Shown: positions 42,691 to 50,839 of the stretch, one piece after another
Position numbering within the stretch: the stretch's first letter is position 1
How the letters are laid out: each line of letters begins with the position of its first letter
NCBI GenBank assembly: GCA_021825925.1
Contig: JAKAFP010000003.1
Span: forward strand, 186,001 to 250,000
Reading direction: 5' to 3'
Source of the DNA: Chloroflexota bacterium
GTDB taxonomy: Bacteria > Chloroflexota > Anaerolineae > Anaerolineales > Anaerolineaceae
DNA length: 64,000 nucleotides
Position numbers and translations under genes: made by a program
The notes under the pieces: model-generated
Seen by the model: the letters and a program-made list of their open reading frames with translations, nothing else
Database searches by the model: none
Told to the model about the DNA's origin: nothing

Positions 42691-43254
42691 CTATTCTTCT
42701 ATCCATTGCCTTAAGGCGCGCGATAAATTGCGGATGGCATACCGTTTGCGGGCGGTCAGGGTGTCAATGCTTTCACCCGTGGCTTCAGCGATCTCTCTGA
42801 AGGTCATCTCACCAAAAACCTGTGCTTCGATGACCTTGCGTTGTTCCGCCGGCAGCCCGCGGATGGCGTCGTTGATGGCGTCAGCCAGACTTTCTCTGAC
42901 AAAAACATCCTGCGGATCGAGCCCGACATCCGCGATGATCTCCTGTAAGATCTCTTCTGACACATCCACTTCGCCAGAACGATCCCGGGTTCGTTCATGG
43001 CGCCAGGCATCAATCAGCCGGCGGGTAAAAAGCGTATTGATCCAAGCCGGCAGGTTGGCGATGTTGGTCACCAGCTCCACTTTTTCAAGTGTTTCGGCAT
43101 AAACGTCGTGGATCAGATCCTCGGCTTCTTCGATCGTTCGGCCTGCAGCCAACAAGCGAGAGACGAAACGAGGTTTTTCGCTGTTGTAAGCTTCCTCGAT
43201 GCGCTTTCGTGATTTGATGGTTTCAGGTGCAAGTGTCGTATTCATGTTTTTCAT
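42691..43254 (-). CDS. ECF subfamily RNA polymerase sigma factor
   Basis: A 187-residue sigma-70 family protein. Region 2 includes EEAEDLIHDVYAETLEKV and LPAWINTLFTRRLIDAWRHE. Region 4 carries LPAEQRKVIEAQVFGEMTFREIA and the recognition helix ESIDTLTARKRYAIRNLSR. It would direct transcription in response to an envelope or redox stress. The gene is followed by the small membrane protein gene; no typical anti-sigma is seen. Start at 43254 or at the second Met (43245). Confidence 0.9.
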   Translation of the reverse strand: MKNMNTTLAPETIKSRKRIEEAYNSEKPRFVSRLLAAGRTIEEAEDLIHDVYAETLEKVELVTNIANLPAWINTLFTRRLIDAWRHERTRDRSGEVDVSEEILQEIIADVGLDPQDVFVRESLADAINDAIRGLPAEQRKVIEAQVFGEMTFREIAEATGESIDTLTARKRYAIRNLSRALRQWIEE

Positions 43255-43444
43255 AAGTATCGACGGACGATCAATGTTTTTGGTGTAGTAAATGAATATT
43301 TGTTTTTCCAGATATTTATTGTACTGCTAGGAAGAAGGTTGGTTTTATTTCAACAAAGATTAAGATACCAAGTTAAAGTTGCCAGAATAAAATAAATATT
43401 GTAAATTCATGTATAAATAAAATTCGTCATAAGGGGTTATTGAA

Positions 43445-43888
43445 ATGGAAAAACATCCTTTGCTCAAGAAAATAATTATGGTAGATTACATGGCTTTTGT
43501 GGCTTTCATTTTCCCATTTGTTATCTGGGGTATGTATATCTTTTTAGTGTTTTTGGAGAAGGTACCAACTCCCACCATGTTTTCATTGCCAGCAATTTTT
43601 GGATTAATTACTCTTGGTGCGATCATTGTTCTTGTTTGGAGAATTCAGATAATTAGAAATGTGTTTTCTGATGGTGTTGAGGCAATGGCAACTCTTGACA
43701 AAGTGTTTTTCTACCGAGATCGAGGTAGATTGGATTATTACTATATTTTTATGGGTGAAAACTACCGCAGTTATAATGCTGTTCAAAAGTGCAAATATAC
43801 TAAGGACCTTCAAATAGGTAGCCAGAAGGTGGTTATGGTGGATCGCAACAATCCCAAACGTGCTTTCATTTGTGATCTCTACTTGTAG
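43445..43888 (+). CDS. Hypothetical membrane protein
   Basis: A 147-residue protein with two membrane helices (about residues 15-37 and 46-65) and a C-terminal soluble part (ATLDKVFFYRDRGRLDYYYIFM). The soluble part may fold like DUF3592-type domains, but I cannot identify the family. It lies 9 bases before the first YcxB-like gene and is AT-rich like it. Function unknown; co-transcription with the next genes is likely. Confidence 0.6.
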   Translation: MEKHPLLKKIIMVDYMAFVAFIFPFVIWGMYIFLVFLEKVPTPTMFSLPAIFGLITLGAIIVLVWRIQIIRNVFSDGVEAMATLDKVFFYRDRGRLDYYYIFMGENYRSYNAVQKCKYTKDLQIGSQKVVMVDRNNPKRAFICDLYL

Positions 43889-43897
43889 GGTTGAAAG

Positions 43898-44413
43898 ATG
43901 GAATTTGAATTCAAAGGGTTTTTGGAGAAGGAAACATTTGTTAAAGCGATATTACTCGCAGCTAAGGATGATCGAAAAAAAGATATTGTTTTTTTGAGTA
44001 TCGGTCTTCTAATTATTGGGGGATTCATTGTTTACATTTTTTATCAACATGTTGGTTTACATAATATAACTGACTATTCATTTTTGAAACTCGTTTTGCC
44101 ACTGGCGATTATTGAGTATTTCCTTTTATATCCATTTTTTTCACCTTATGTTCTGGCAAACAAAAGTTGGAAAGACCCTTCTTTGCAAAAGCAGTTGTCA
44201 GGTAGGGTTACGAACCAAGGGATAGAGTATTCTGGTTTATCTACTACCATTGAATGGAGCAGTGTAATAGAAAAACAGAGTTCAAACGAACTCCTGATAT
44301 TATTAACCATCGATAAACTTATTGTTATACTTCCTAAGAATTATTTCTCAAGTGAGGAAGAATGGAAAAAGGTTATCCTTTTATCCAACTATAAAGTAAA
44401 CAAAATTCATTAA
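43898..44413 (+). CDS. YcxB-like membrane protein, copy 1
   Basis: A 171-residue protein with an N-terminal soluble stub (MEFEFKGFLEKETFVKAIL), two membrane helices, and a C-terminal domain (LSGRVTNQGIEYSGLSTTIEWSSV with ILPKNYFSSEEEWKKV). The C-terminal pattern of TxxGIxYxxxxxxxxWxxI followed by LIVILPKxxF fits YcxB-like proteins. It is a paralogue of the next gene but uses far more AT-rich codons, pointing to separate origin or history. Confidence 0.7.
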   Translation: MEFEFKGFLEKETFVKAILLAAKDDRKKDIVFLSIGLLIIGGFIVYIFYQHVGLHNITDYSFLKLVLPLAIIEYFLLYPFFSPYVLANKSWKDPSLQKQLSGRVTNQGIEYSGLSTTIEWSSVIEKQSSNELLILLTIDKLIVILPKNYFSSEEEWKKVILLSNYKVNKIH

Positions 44414-44451
44414 ACAGTAAGTTTGGGTTGTATAAAAAGAGGACGTAAAGC

Positions 44452-44976
44452 ATGGATGTTGATTTCAAAGGGCTCTACACACGTTCAGATGTATTCAAGG
44501 CTGTATTCCTGGCCAACAAACCCACCCAAAAGCGCGGACTGATCCGCATCGGGATCGCTGTACTGGCGTTGATCATCTACATTGCCTATACCGTGCTGAC
44601 CGCCATCCAGGCCAAGACGCCGATCCTGGACCCAAAGTTGTTCGGCAGCCATCTGATGTATCTGCTGCTGATCGCGCTTTTTCTTTATTACCCCAATATC
44701 ACCTCCACCATCACCGCGCTCAAGATCTGGCGCGCACCCACCATGCACCATGAGTACAGGGGTACCATTTCCAGCGCCGGCATCCTCTACGCGGGCAAGA
44801 AAACGCTGATCACCTGGGAACAGATCGCTAAAAAGCAGATCACCAGCGAGATCATTGTGCTGCTAACCTCCAACGGCATCCTCAGCTTCCTTCCGCGCGG
44901 ATTCTTCAAGTCCGAGGGGGATTGGCAGCGCGCAATCCAGTTAGTGGAGTTCAATTTGAATGAAGCAGGGAAATAA
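44452..44976 (+). CDS. YcxB-like membrane protein, copy 2
   Basis: A 174-residue paralogue of the gene just upstream: MDVDFKGLYTRSDVFKAVFLA, two helices, then YRGTISSAGILYAGKKTLIT and LSFLPRGFFKSEGDWQRAIQ. It has the same architecture as copy 1 but the GC-rich codon usage of the rest of the window. Function unknown. The gene is followed by a long palindrome (45026-45069) that also serves the opposing flavoprotein gene. Confidence 0.7.
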   Translation: MDVDFKGLYTRSDVFKAVFLANKPTQKRGLIRIGIAVLALIIYIAYTVLTAIQAKTPILDPKLFGSHLMYLLLIALFLYYPNITSTITALKIWRAPTMHHEYRGTISSAGILYAGKKTLITWEQIAKKQITSEIIVLLTSNGILSFLPRGFFKSEGDWQRAIQLVEFNLNEAGK

Positions 44977-45025
44977 TTGGTGGAAAAAAACCCCCAGGGA
45001 CTGAATTTCAAACCGCGGAGGTAGC

Positions 45026-45069
45026 TGATCAGAAACCGGGGGTCTTGTAAGACCCCCGGTTTCTGATCA
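45026..45069. repeat. 44-bp palindrome with perfect 21-bp arms
   Basis: TGATCAGAAACCGGGGGTC (from 45026, ending TT at 45046) and its exact inverse (45049-45069) are separated only by GT. It lies between convergent genes and may act as a terminator, but the perfect arms are longer than terminators need, so a mobile palindromic repeat is possible. Confidence 0.85.
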
Positions 45070-45074
45070 ATTCT

Positions 45075-45932
45075 TTAAAACTCCACCACTGTCTCCACGG
45101 GGGTCTCAGGGTAGATCCTCAGCGGAGCAGGGGGCATGGGATTGTAGGCATAATCCAGCTGCACGACGCCGCACTTCAGGCCGGCAATGCGTTTGGCGCC
45201 CTGGTAGGTGCCGCGCACCAGTACGTCTTCCATGGAGAGCGCCATACCGAAGACCGCCACGCTTGTGTAAGCCGGGATGGCTGCCAGTTCGTCGCCGTAA
45301 GCGCCAAACGAGAAGATCAGATGTTCGCGGTCGAGCGACTGGGCCTGGATGAGGGGAATGACCACCGGGTAGCCATCCGCGCCGACATAACCCAGGAATT
45401 TAAGATTGTCAATTTTGTCGTAGAAGGCTTTGCTCCACTCATTGAGGACGATGGCTTTTTCGTGTTTGGGGGAGAGCGTTTTGGCAACCATGGTCTTGAT
45501 CGCGGCGGGGATGATCCTGTTCATTAGCAGCGGACTCTTTCCGCTCTGTGCGACCAGGTTCATGTAGTGCACGGTATGCACGCCGAAATAGCAGTTATAA
45601 CGGAAGAGCGGGGTGTTGTTGTAGAAGTCGTAATCCTTGCCCTCTTTGGCTGCATGGGTGTAATCCGCACATCCGCGCCACAGGTTCTTATCCAATCCCA
45701 TGACCATGAACCCGGTCTTGGGGTTCTGCTTGATGTGCTGCTTGCTGATGCCTTCCATGAACTGCCCCCACACCATTTCGGTAGGTGAGCAGGCCATCAG
45801 CGTGGTGATCAGCGTCAGGTGGGGCAGCCCTTCGGGGGTGACGGTGCCCAGAATGCCGACCTTCATGGTGGCCGAAAGGTCTTGTATATCCTGCTCTGAA
45901 AACCGGTCGAATGCGTATTGTGGATTGCTCAT
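45075..45932 (-). CDS. Pyridoxamine 5'-phosphate oxidase-like flavoprotein in a glycyl radical operon
   Basis: A 285-residue protein with the PNPOx-like split-barrel FMN fold in its N-terminal half (MKVGILGTVTPEGLPHLTLI, then WGQFMEGISKQHIKQNPKTG) and a second barrel half (LGYVGADGYPVVIPLIQAQS). It probably binds FMN or F420. It is the last gene of an operon with a FadR-type regulator, a glycyl radical enzyme and its activase, so it may reduce the product or protect the radical enzyme. A repeat copy and GGAGGG precede its start. The role is inferred from context. Confidence 0.75.
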   Translation of the reverse strand: MSNPQYAFDRFSEQDIQDLSATMKVGILGTVTPEGLPHLTLITTLMACSPTEMVWGQFMEGISKQHIKQNPKTGFMVMGLDKNLWRGCADYTHAAKEGKDYDFYNNTPLFRYNCYFGVHTVHYMNLVAQSGKSPLLMNRIIPAAIKTMVAKTLSPKHEKAIVLNEWSKAFYDKIDNLKFLGYVGADGYPVVIPLIQAQSLDREHLIFSFGAYGDELAAIPAYTSVAVFGMALSMEDVLVRGTYQGAKRIAGLKCGVVQLDYAYNPMPPAPLRIYPETPVETVVEF

Positions 45933-45950
45933 GATCCCTCCGCTTAATTG

Positions 45951-45965
45951 TTTCTAGAATTAATT
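45951..45965. repeat. TTTCTAGAATTAATT repeat, variant copy 5
   Basis: A variant with one changed base; with its flank it reads AATTGTTTCTAGAATTAATT. It spans the activase stop codon and lies just before the ribosome site of the flavoprotein gene (minus strand). Confidence 0.65.
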
Positions 45966-46943
45966 CTCAAATCTGGCGGCGCCCGTTACAAAAACTCGGT
46001 CCGGATTAAATCCGCTGTCTTTGGCCCAACGCTCAACCTGGGCCAGGTCATTTTTCGTCATCAGGGGCGTTTCTGCAAACGCCCAATCCATGTCCAAACG
46101 TGAATACTTGTCGCGGCACAGGTTGTTAAAGGCGCACAGCTCCCAGCGCTCGGCGGTGTCGCCGATCGTGTCGGCCAGATACCGCCCGATACCCTGGATG
46201 TTTTCGCGCGAGTCCGTGGCGCCGGGGATTAGCGGGGTGCGCACCCACAGACGCTTGCGACCGTTTGAGGCTTCGATCTCGTGTTTGAGCGCTTGCAGGT
46301 TGCTCAAAATACGGGAGTTGCTCACGCCCGTCCATTTTTGGTGGGCGGCGTCATCAATCAGCTTCAAGTCGAATAGAACAATATCCGCTTCGGCGGCCAA
46401 CTGCAATAACGTCTCGGGTTGACACAGCCCGCAGGTATCCAATGCGACCGAGAGGCCAGCCTGCCTGAGCGATCTCATCAGTTCCAGGGTAAACGCGGGT
46501 TGCAGCGAGGGTTCGCCGCCCGAGAGGGTGACGCCGCCGCCGGATTTCTCGAAGTACGCCCGATCTTTCACCAACTCACTGACCAGATTTTCCACTGCAA
46601 TGGACTCACCCAGCATTTCCATCGCGCCGCTGGGGCAGGCGTGAGCGCATTCTCCGCAGGCGTCGCACAGCATTCGATCCCGCTCGATACCGGTGTCCCC
46701 TTTGGTAAGGGCGTCTTTTGCACAGGCTTCGATGCAAGAATCGCAGCCGATGCAGCGGTTAGCGATCCACTGGATCTCGGGTTTAAGCAGCAAGCTTTCG
46801 GGGTTGTGGCACCAGGCGCAACGCAACGGACAGCCTTTATAAAAGACCGTGGTGCGGATGCCCGGCCCGTCTTCGGTCGACAGACGCTGCAGGTGCAAAA
46901 TGGTGCCGGTGAGGGTGGCGATGGCTTCAGTCATTTGATCCAT
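45960..46943 (-). CDS. Glycyl radical enzyme activating enzyme (radical SAM)
   Basis: A 327-residue PflA-type activase. The radical SAM cluster motif CPLRCAWC (C-x3-C-x2-C) binds the SAM cluster. It is followed by a ferredoxin-like insert with two further cluster motifs (RCIGCDSCIEAC and MLCDACGECAHAC), as in activases of eliminase-type glycyl radical enzymes. GGVTLSGGEP is the SAM-binding GGE strand. It abstracts a hydrogen from the glycine of the partner enzyme. The ATG at 46943 shares one base with the partner's stop codon (TAATG); a GTG at 46949 is an alternative. Confidence 0.93.
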   Translation of the reverse strand: MDQMTEAIATLTGTILHLQRLSTEDGPGIRTTVFYKGCPLRCAWCHNPESLLLKPEIQWIANRCIGCDSCIEACAKDALTKGDTGIERDRMLCDACGECAHACPSGAMEMLGESIAVENLVSELVKDRAYFEKSGGGVTLSGGEPSLQPAFTLELMRSLRQAGLSVALDTCGLCQPETLLQLAAEADIVLFDLKLIDDAAHQKWTGVSNSRILSNLQALKHEIEASNGRKRLWVRTPLIPGATDSRENIQGIGRYLADTIGDTAERWELCAFNNLCRDKYSRLDMDWAFAETPLMTKNDLAQVERWAKDSGFNPDRVFVTGAARFEN

Positions 46944-49462
46944 TAACACATCTGGTGGCTTTCACGGGCGATGATCTCGTCCTGAAGTTCCTTGCCAATG
47001 GTGGTGAAGTAGGCATTGTAGCCGGTGACGCGCACCAACAAATAGCGGTAGTCATCAGGATGCAGCTGAGCGTCGCGCAGCAGGTCCGCGTTGAGCATGT
47101 TGATCTGCAAAGCGCTGCCACCGTTCTCGATGTAGCCGCGCAGGAATGCTTTGAATTTGTCGCGATGTTCGGGGTCGCGCAAAATGGACGGGTTGAAGGT
47201 GATGGTATGGCTTCCGCCGTTGGGCAGCAGGTTGAAGTACTCCGCCCAGTCACCCTTTCCGTCCACGGCTTTGCCGCCCATGACCTTGCCCACCGAATTG
47301 ACGTTGGCGGTGGGGCCTTTGATATCCGCGCCGTTTGAAGGGCAGATGGCATTGGAGAGGAATTTGCCCTTGGCGCGCCCGTCCGGGCTGGCGGCGAGGA
47401 TGTCCGAGTAGGAGATCCAGTAGTTCCAGCTCAACATGCCTGGCCGAAATTGGCGGTTGGTGGAGAGGGTCTTATACTTCCAGGTTTCTTCCGTCCACAG
47501 GTCCATGACCTGTTTGGCCATGGCGTCGGCGGTTTCATCGTCCCGGCCGTATTTGGGGGTCTTATTGATGGCAATCGCCTGCAGTTTCTCGTACCCGACC
47601 CAATTGGCTTTAAGTGCCTTGACCAGCTCCTGCATGGTGCAGACCTGTTTGTCGAAAACCAGATGCTTGACCGCCAACAGTGAATCCACGGTGGTGGCGT
47701 AAGTTACGGCCTCAACGGTGACAAAATTGAGTTCCGGTCCACCCTGGTTGATGTCTTTGCCGCTGGCAGCGCAGCCTTTCACCAGGCAGGAGAGGTAAGG
47801 GGTTTGGAAGAAGCGGGCCCTGATCGCTTCGGACTTTTCGTAAGTTTCGACACTGAGTTTGATGATGTGACGGGTTTGTGCGGCGAAAGCCTGCCAGAAC
47901 TGCTCCCAGGAGGTAAAAGTGGCTGGGTCGCCCGTATCCACGCCATCTAGCGTGAGTTTGGAAGGTAAACCGGTGAGCGGGTCCTTGACAGGGAGCATGT
48001 CGTAGCCGCCGGTAAGGGTCAATTCCACGGCTTTGAGGAGGTTGAGGTTATCGTCCACGGTGCCGGAGCGGTCGTTGCCCACCATGGTGTTCTCCAGGCA
48101 GCCGACCGGTGCGTATTCGTGCACGTTGGTGGAGTTGATCAGGTGCTGTACCCCGGCCTTGCGTGCTTCGAGCATCATGCCGGCCATGGACCTTTCGTCA
48201 AAATTAAGCAGGAAGGGTGCTCCCTGGCTGCTGGCGATCATCTCGACCACCTTATCCATCAGTGGTTCGGGGGTACCGCGGTGCAACCGCACGTTGGGTT
48301 TGGGTTCGAGGATGGGTGACATCTCGTCAATCACCTCGAGAATGGCGTAGGTCAGATCGTTGGACATGTCCAGCCCGGCGGCACCGACACCCGCCAGGGT
48401 CAGCAGCTGCCCGTAGCCGGCTGTGATGCCCTGGTTACCCCCGGTGCGGATCATGCCGTCGTAGGCCGTGTTGCAGTGCACCCACATGCACTTGAGAATT
48501 TCCTTGCCGAACTCGCGGTCCATTCTGGAACTCAGCGAGGCTTCCCACATGGGGTAGAGATATTGGTCAATGCGGCCAAATGAGACCCCCGGGCCGGGAT
48601 AGTTTTCGTCCGCCATCACCAGCATGTGGGTCAACCAAAGCGATTGCACGGCTTCCCAGAAATTGCGTGCCGGTTCCCAGGGCACACGCGCCAGATTGTT
48701 GGCCATGGATTGCAGTTCCGCTTTACGCGTGAGGTCAGATTCTTGTTCAACCAGCGCCAGAAGTTTCTCGCGGTATTTTGCGGCCAGGTCGCGGGCCAGG
48801 GTGGAGGCGGTGATCATGGCACGGAGTTGCCCGCCTTTTGGCCCTTTTTTCTCTTCATCAGTCAGTTTGTCGTAAAATGCCTTGAGTTCGGCGTTAACTG
48901 CCACCCAGCCTTCCTGGATGATGCGGGCATAACCTGGGACGAGATGTCCGCTGGTGGCGCCGGCGTTGCCGTAGCCGTGATTGTGGAACCACAGCATGGC
49001 CTCTCGCGATCCGCCTTTGCCTTTGACCAGTTTGTCATATTCCTTGGTCTCTTTTTCGGTCAGGCAGTGCGAGGTCATCACACTGAACCGCGCCCCTGCC
49101 AACAGGTCACCGGGCAGAATTTCCTTGGGGAGGTAATTGACCATCACTTCCTTAAGAAACCAGGCGCGCCGTTCGGGCAGGCTCCAGGTCCAAAAATCCT
49201 TATGCAGGGCCACCGGTTTCGCGGTCTGCTTGAAGGATGAACGGAAGGTCGGGATGTAGAAATAGGTTTCGGGGACGATGTAGAAGGAAAGCTCGTTGTA
49301 CTGAAAATCCCACGGAGTGCCTGTCGTCCAGGAGGTGTACTCGTTGTTCCAGCGGCGTTTGACGCCTTCGAAATAGTAATCCCTCAGCCAGCGCACCCGA
49401 TCCGACAGGGACTTGGGTTCCTTGATGCTAAACTTTGGTTTTTCGACCGTCATGGTGGACAT
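46943..49462 (-). CDS. Glycyl radical enzyme, PFL/eliminase superfamily, substrate unknown
   Basis: An 839-residue glycyl radical enzyme. The radical site RVTGYNAYF places the glycine at G814, 26 residues from the end. The active-site loop is EYAPVGCLE with C455 and E457, the C-x-E pattern of eliminases (choline, glycerol, propanediol) and of arylacetate decarboxylases, not the double Cys of pyruvate formate-lyase. A Cys-rich patch (YLSCLVKGCAASGKD) and MTSHCLTEKETKEYD are unusual. The enzyme needs the adjacent activase. The operon has no shell proteins or transporter. Regulation is likely by the FadR-type gene upstream. Substrate cannot be deduced. Confidence 0.9.
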   Translation of the reverse strand: MSTMTVEKPKFSIKEPKSLSDRVRWLRDYYFEGVKRRWNNEYTSWTTGTPWDFQYNELSFYIVPETYFYIPTFRSSFKQTAKPVALHKDFWTWSLPERRAWFLKEVMVNYLPKEILPGDLLAGARFSVMTSHCLTEKETKEYDKLVKGKGGSREAMLWFHNHGYGNAGATSGHLVPGYARIIQEGWVAVNAELKAFYDKLTDEEKKGPKGGQLRAMITASTLARDLAAKYREKLLALVEQESDLTRKAELQSMANNLARVPWEPARNFWEAVQSLWLTHMLVMADENYPGPGVSFGRIDQYLYPMWEASLSSRMDREFGKEILKCMWVHCNTAYDGMIRTGGNQGITAGYGQLLTLAGVGAAGLDMSNDLTYAILEVIDEMSPILEPKPNVRLHRGTPEPLMDKVVEMIASSQGAPFLLNFDERSMAGMMLEARKAGVQHLINSTNVHEYAPVGCLENTMVGNDRSGTVDDNLNLLKAVELTLTGGYDMLPVKDPLTGLPSKLTLDGVDTGDPATFTSWEQFWQAFAAQTRHIIKLSVETYEKSEAIRARFFQTPYLSCLVKGCAASGKDINQGGPELNFVTVEAVTYATTVDSLLAVKHLVFDKQVCTMQELVKALKANWVGYEKLQAIAINKTPKYGRDDETADAMAKQVMDLWTEETWKYKTLSTNRQFRPGMLSWNYWISYSDILAASPDGRAKGKFLSNAICPSNGADIKGPTANVNSVGKVMGGKAVDGKGDWAEYFNLLPNGGSHTITFNPSILRDPEHRDKFKAFLRGYIENGGSALQINMLNADLLRDAQLHPDDYRYLLVRVTGYNAYFTTIGKELQDEIIARESHQMC

Positions 49463-49489
49463 AATCGAGCCTCCTGAATCAATTTTTGA

Positions 49490-50209
49490 TTAACTTCTCA
49501 GTAGTTTCTCTCCATGCTCCAACAGTGATTTCATGATTTCAACGGATTTTGCGGCGTCGCGGCTTTCAAGCGCAGCCAAAAGTTCCTCGTGATAGGCATG
49601 GACTTCATCCACCACAGTGGAACCGGCTGTTTTCTGATAAAAGGCCGTGGTGAAATGGGTGTAGACCGTTTTGAATGAATTTAGTATAAGGGGATAGGCC
49701 ATGTTTTCAGAGGCGATGGAAACGAGCAGGTGGAATTCAAAATCAAGTTCGACGAGGGCGGAGATGCTGCCGCGGTCGGCGGCGAGTTCGTTTTGCACGA
49801 TCTGGCGTAGTTCTGCCAGCTGGTCCACACTGGCGTGAGTGGCAGCCAGGCGGGCTGTCTCGGTTTCGACCAGGATGCGCATGGAGAGCAGGCTGGTGAC
49901 GAATTGTGGATCGAGTTCGCCGTTGTGATAAGACAACAGCGAAGACAGGATCGCCATGGAGCCACTTTTGCGGAAGTCGTTGATCACCACGCCGCGGCGC
50001 GGATTGATGGTCACCAACCCCTTGCCAGCCAGATCCACCAGGGCTTCGTGCAGCACCGGGCGGCTAACTCCCAGACGCGCAGCCAGATCACGTTCTGCAG
50101 GCAGGCGCTCTGCGACTTTGAGCTCGCCCGAAAGGATCAATTCCTCCAGGCGCGTCACGCACGCGGATTTAAGACTGTTGACTTGCAAAGGTTCAATGGG
50201 CAGGGTCAT
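49490..50209 (-). CDS. GntR family regulator, FadR/FCD subfamily
   Basis: A 239-residue regulator. The N-terminal winged helix (ELILSGELKVAERLPAERDLAARLGVSRPVLHEAL, a GntR signature) is followed by an FCD ligand domain of about 140 residues (SLLSMRILVETETARLAATH; LDFEFHLLVSIAS with the metal/ligand His). FadR-type regulators of this class sense organic acids or acyl-CoA. It is 28 bases from the glycyl radical enzyme gene, same strand, so it is the likely controller of that operon. Confidence 0.92.
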   Translation of the reverse strand: MTLPIEPLQVNSLKSACVTRLEELILSGELKVAERLPAERDLAARLGVSRPVLHEALVDLAGKGLVTINPRRGVVINDFRKSGSMAILSSLLSYHNGELDPQFVTSLLSMRILVETETARLAATHASVDQLAELRQIVQNELAADRGSISALVELDFEFHLLVSIASENMAYPLILNSFKTVYTHFTTAFYQKTAGSTVVDEVHAYHEELLAALESRDAAKSVEIMKSLLEHGEKLLRS

Positions 50210-50290
50210 AAGGTTGGGCTGGTAAAACCACCAGCCAATTTATAGTACAACAGAATATGATCACATTCAAGAGGGAATTTATTCTTATTG

Positions 50291-50318
50291 GTACGGGCGA
50301 CCTGCAGGTCGCCCGTAC
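50291..50318. repeat. GTACGGGCG palindrome, copy 1
   Basis: GTACGGGCGACCTG and its exact inverse make a perfect 28-bp palindrome in the leader of the TudS-like gene. Arms GTACGGGCG are shared with two other copies; the core differs. Confidence 0.85.
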
Positions 50319-50349
50319 AAAAAGGAAACCATTTGTTACAATTCATTCC

Positions 50350-50772
50350 ATGAAAAACTATAAGATTATCGTCAGCGCCTGCCTGGCAGGCCTCAACTGC
50401 CGTTACGACGGCGCGGCCAAACCCTGCGAGAAGGTGATGGCTTTGGTGGCTGAAGGCCGGGCGGTGCCGGTCTGCCCCGAGCAGATGGGCGGATTGCCCA
50501 CCCCGCGTCAGTCTTCAGAGCGGGTTGGCGAAAGAGTGCTGCGCAAAGACGGAGTGGACGTGACCGCCGAGTTCATACGCGGCGCGGAGGAATCGCTCAA
50601 GTTGACGAAAATGATCGACGCCACTGAAGCCATCCTAAAGTCAAAATCCCCTTCCTGTGGCAGCAACCTGATCTATGACGGCACCTTCAGCGGCACGCTC
50701 ATCCCCGGCGACGGGATATTTACTGCCATGTGCAAAGCCAACGGCATCACGGTTAAAACCGAAGATGAATAA
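50350..50772 (+). CDS. DUF523 family protein, TudS-like 2-thiouracil desulfurase
   Basis: A 140-residue protein of the DUF523 family. VSACLAGLNCRYDG at the N-terminus and VCPEQMGGLPTPR are typical. C11, C42 and C103 (KSKSPSCGS) match the three cysteines that hold the [4Fe-4S] cluster in TudS, which removes sulfur from 2-thiouracil. The frame extends upstream to 50257 through the palindrome at 50291, so the ATG at 50350 is preferred. It is bracketed by two GTACGGGCG palindromes. Confidence 0.85.
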   Translation: MKNYKIIVSACLAGLNCRYDGAAKPCEKVMALVAEGRAVPVCPEQMGGLPTPRQSSERVGERVLRKDGVDVTAEFIRGAEESLKLTKMIDATEAILKSKSPSCGSNLIYDGTFSGTLIPGDGIFTAMCKANGITVKTEDE

Positions 50773-50777
50773 AAATG

Positions 50778-50805
50778 GTACGGGCGGTTCATGAACCGCC
50801 CGTAC
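50778..50805. repeat. GTACGGGCG palindrome, copy 2
   Basis: GTACGGGCGGTTCA and its inverse, a perfect 28-bp palindrome 5 bases after the TudS-like stop. It has the same nine-base arms as copy 1, with core GTTCATGAAC. Confidence 0.85.
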
Positions 50806-50839
50806 GGTGATAAAGCCCTAATTACTAATCCCTGCTTTT

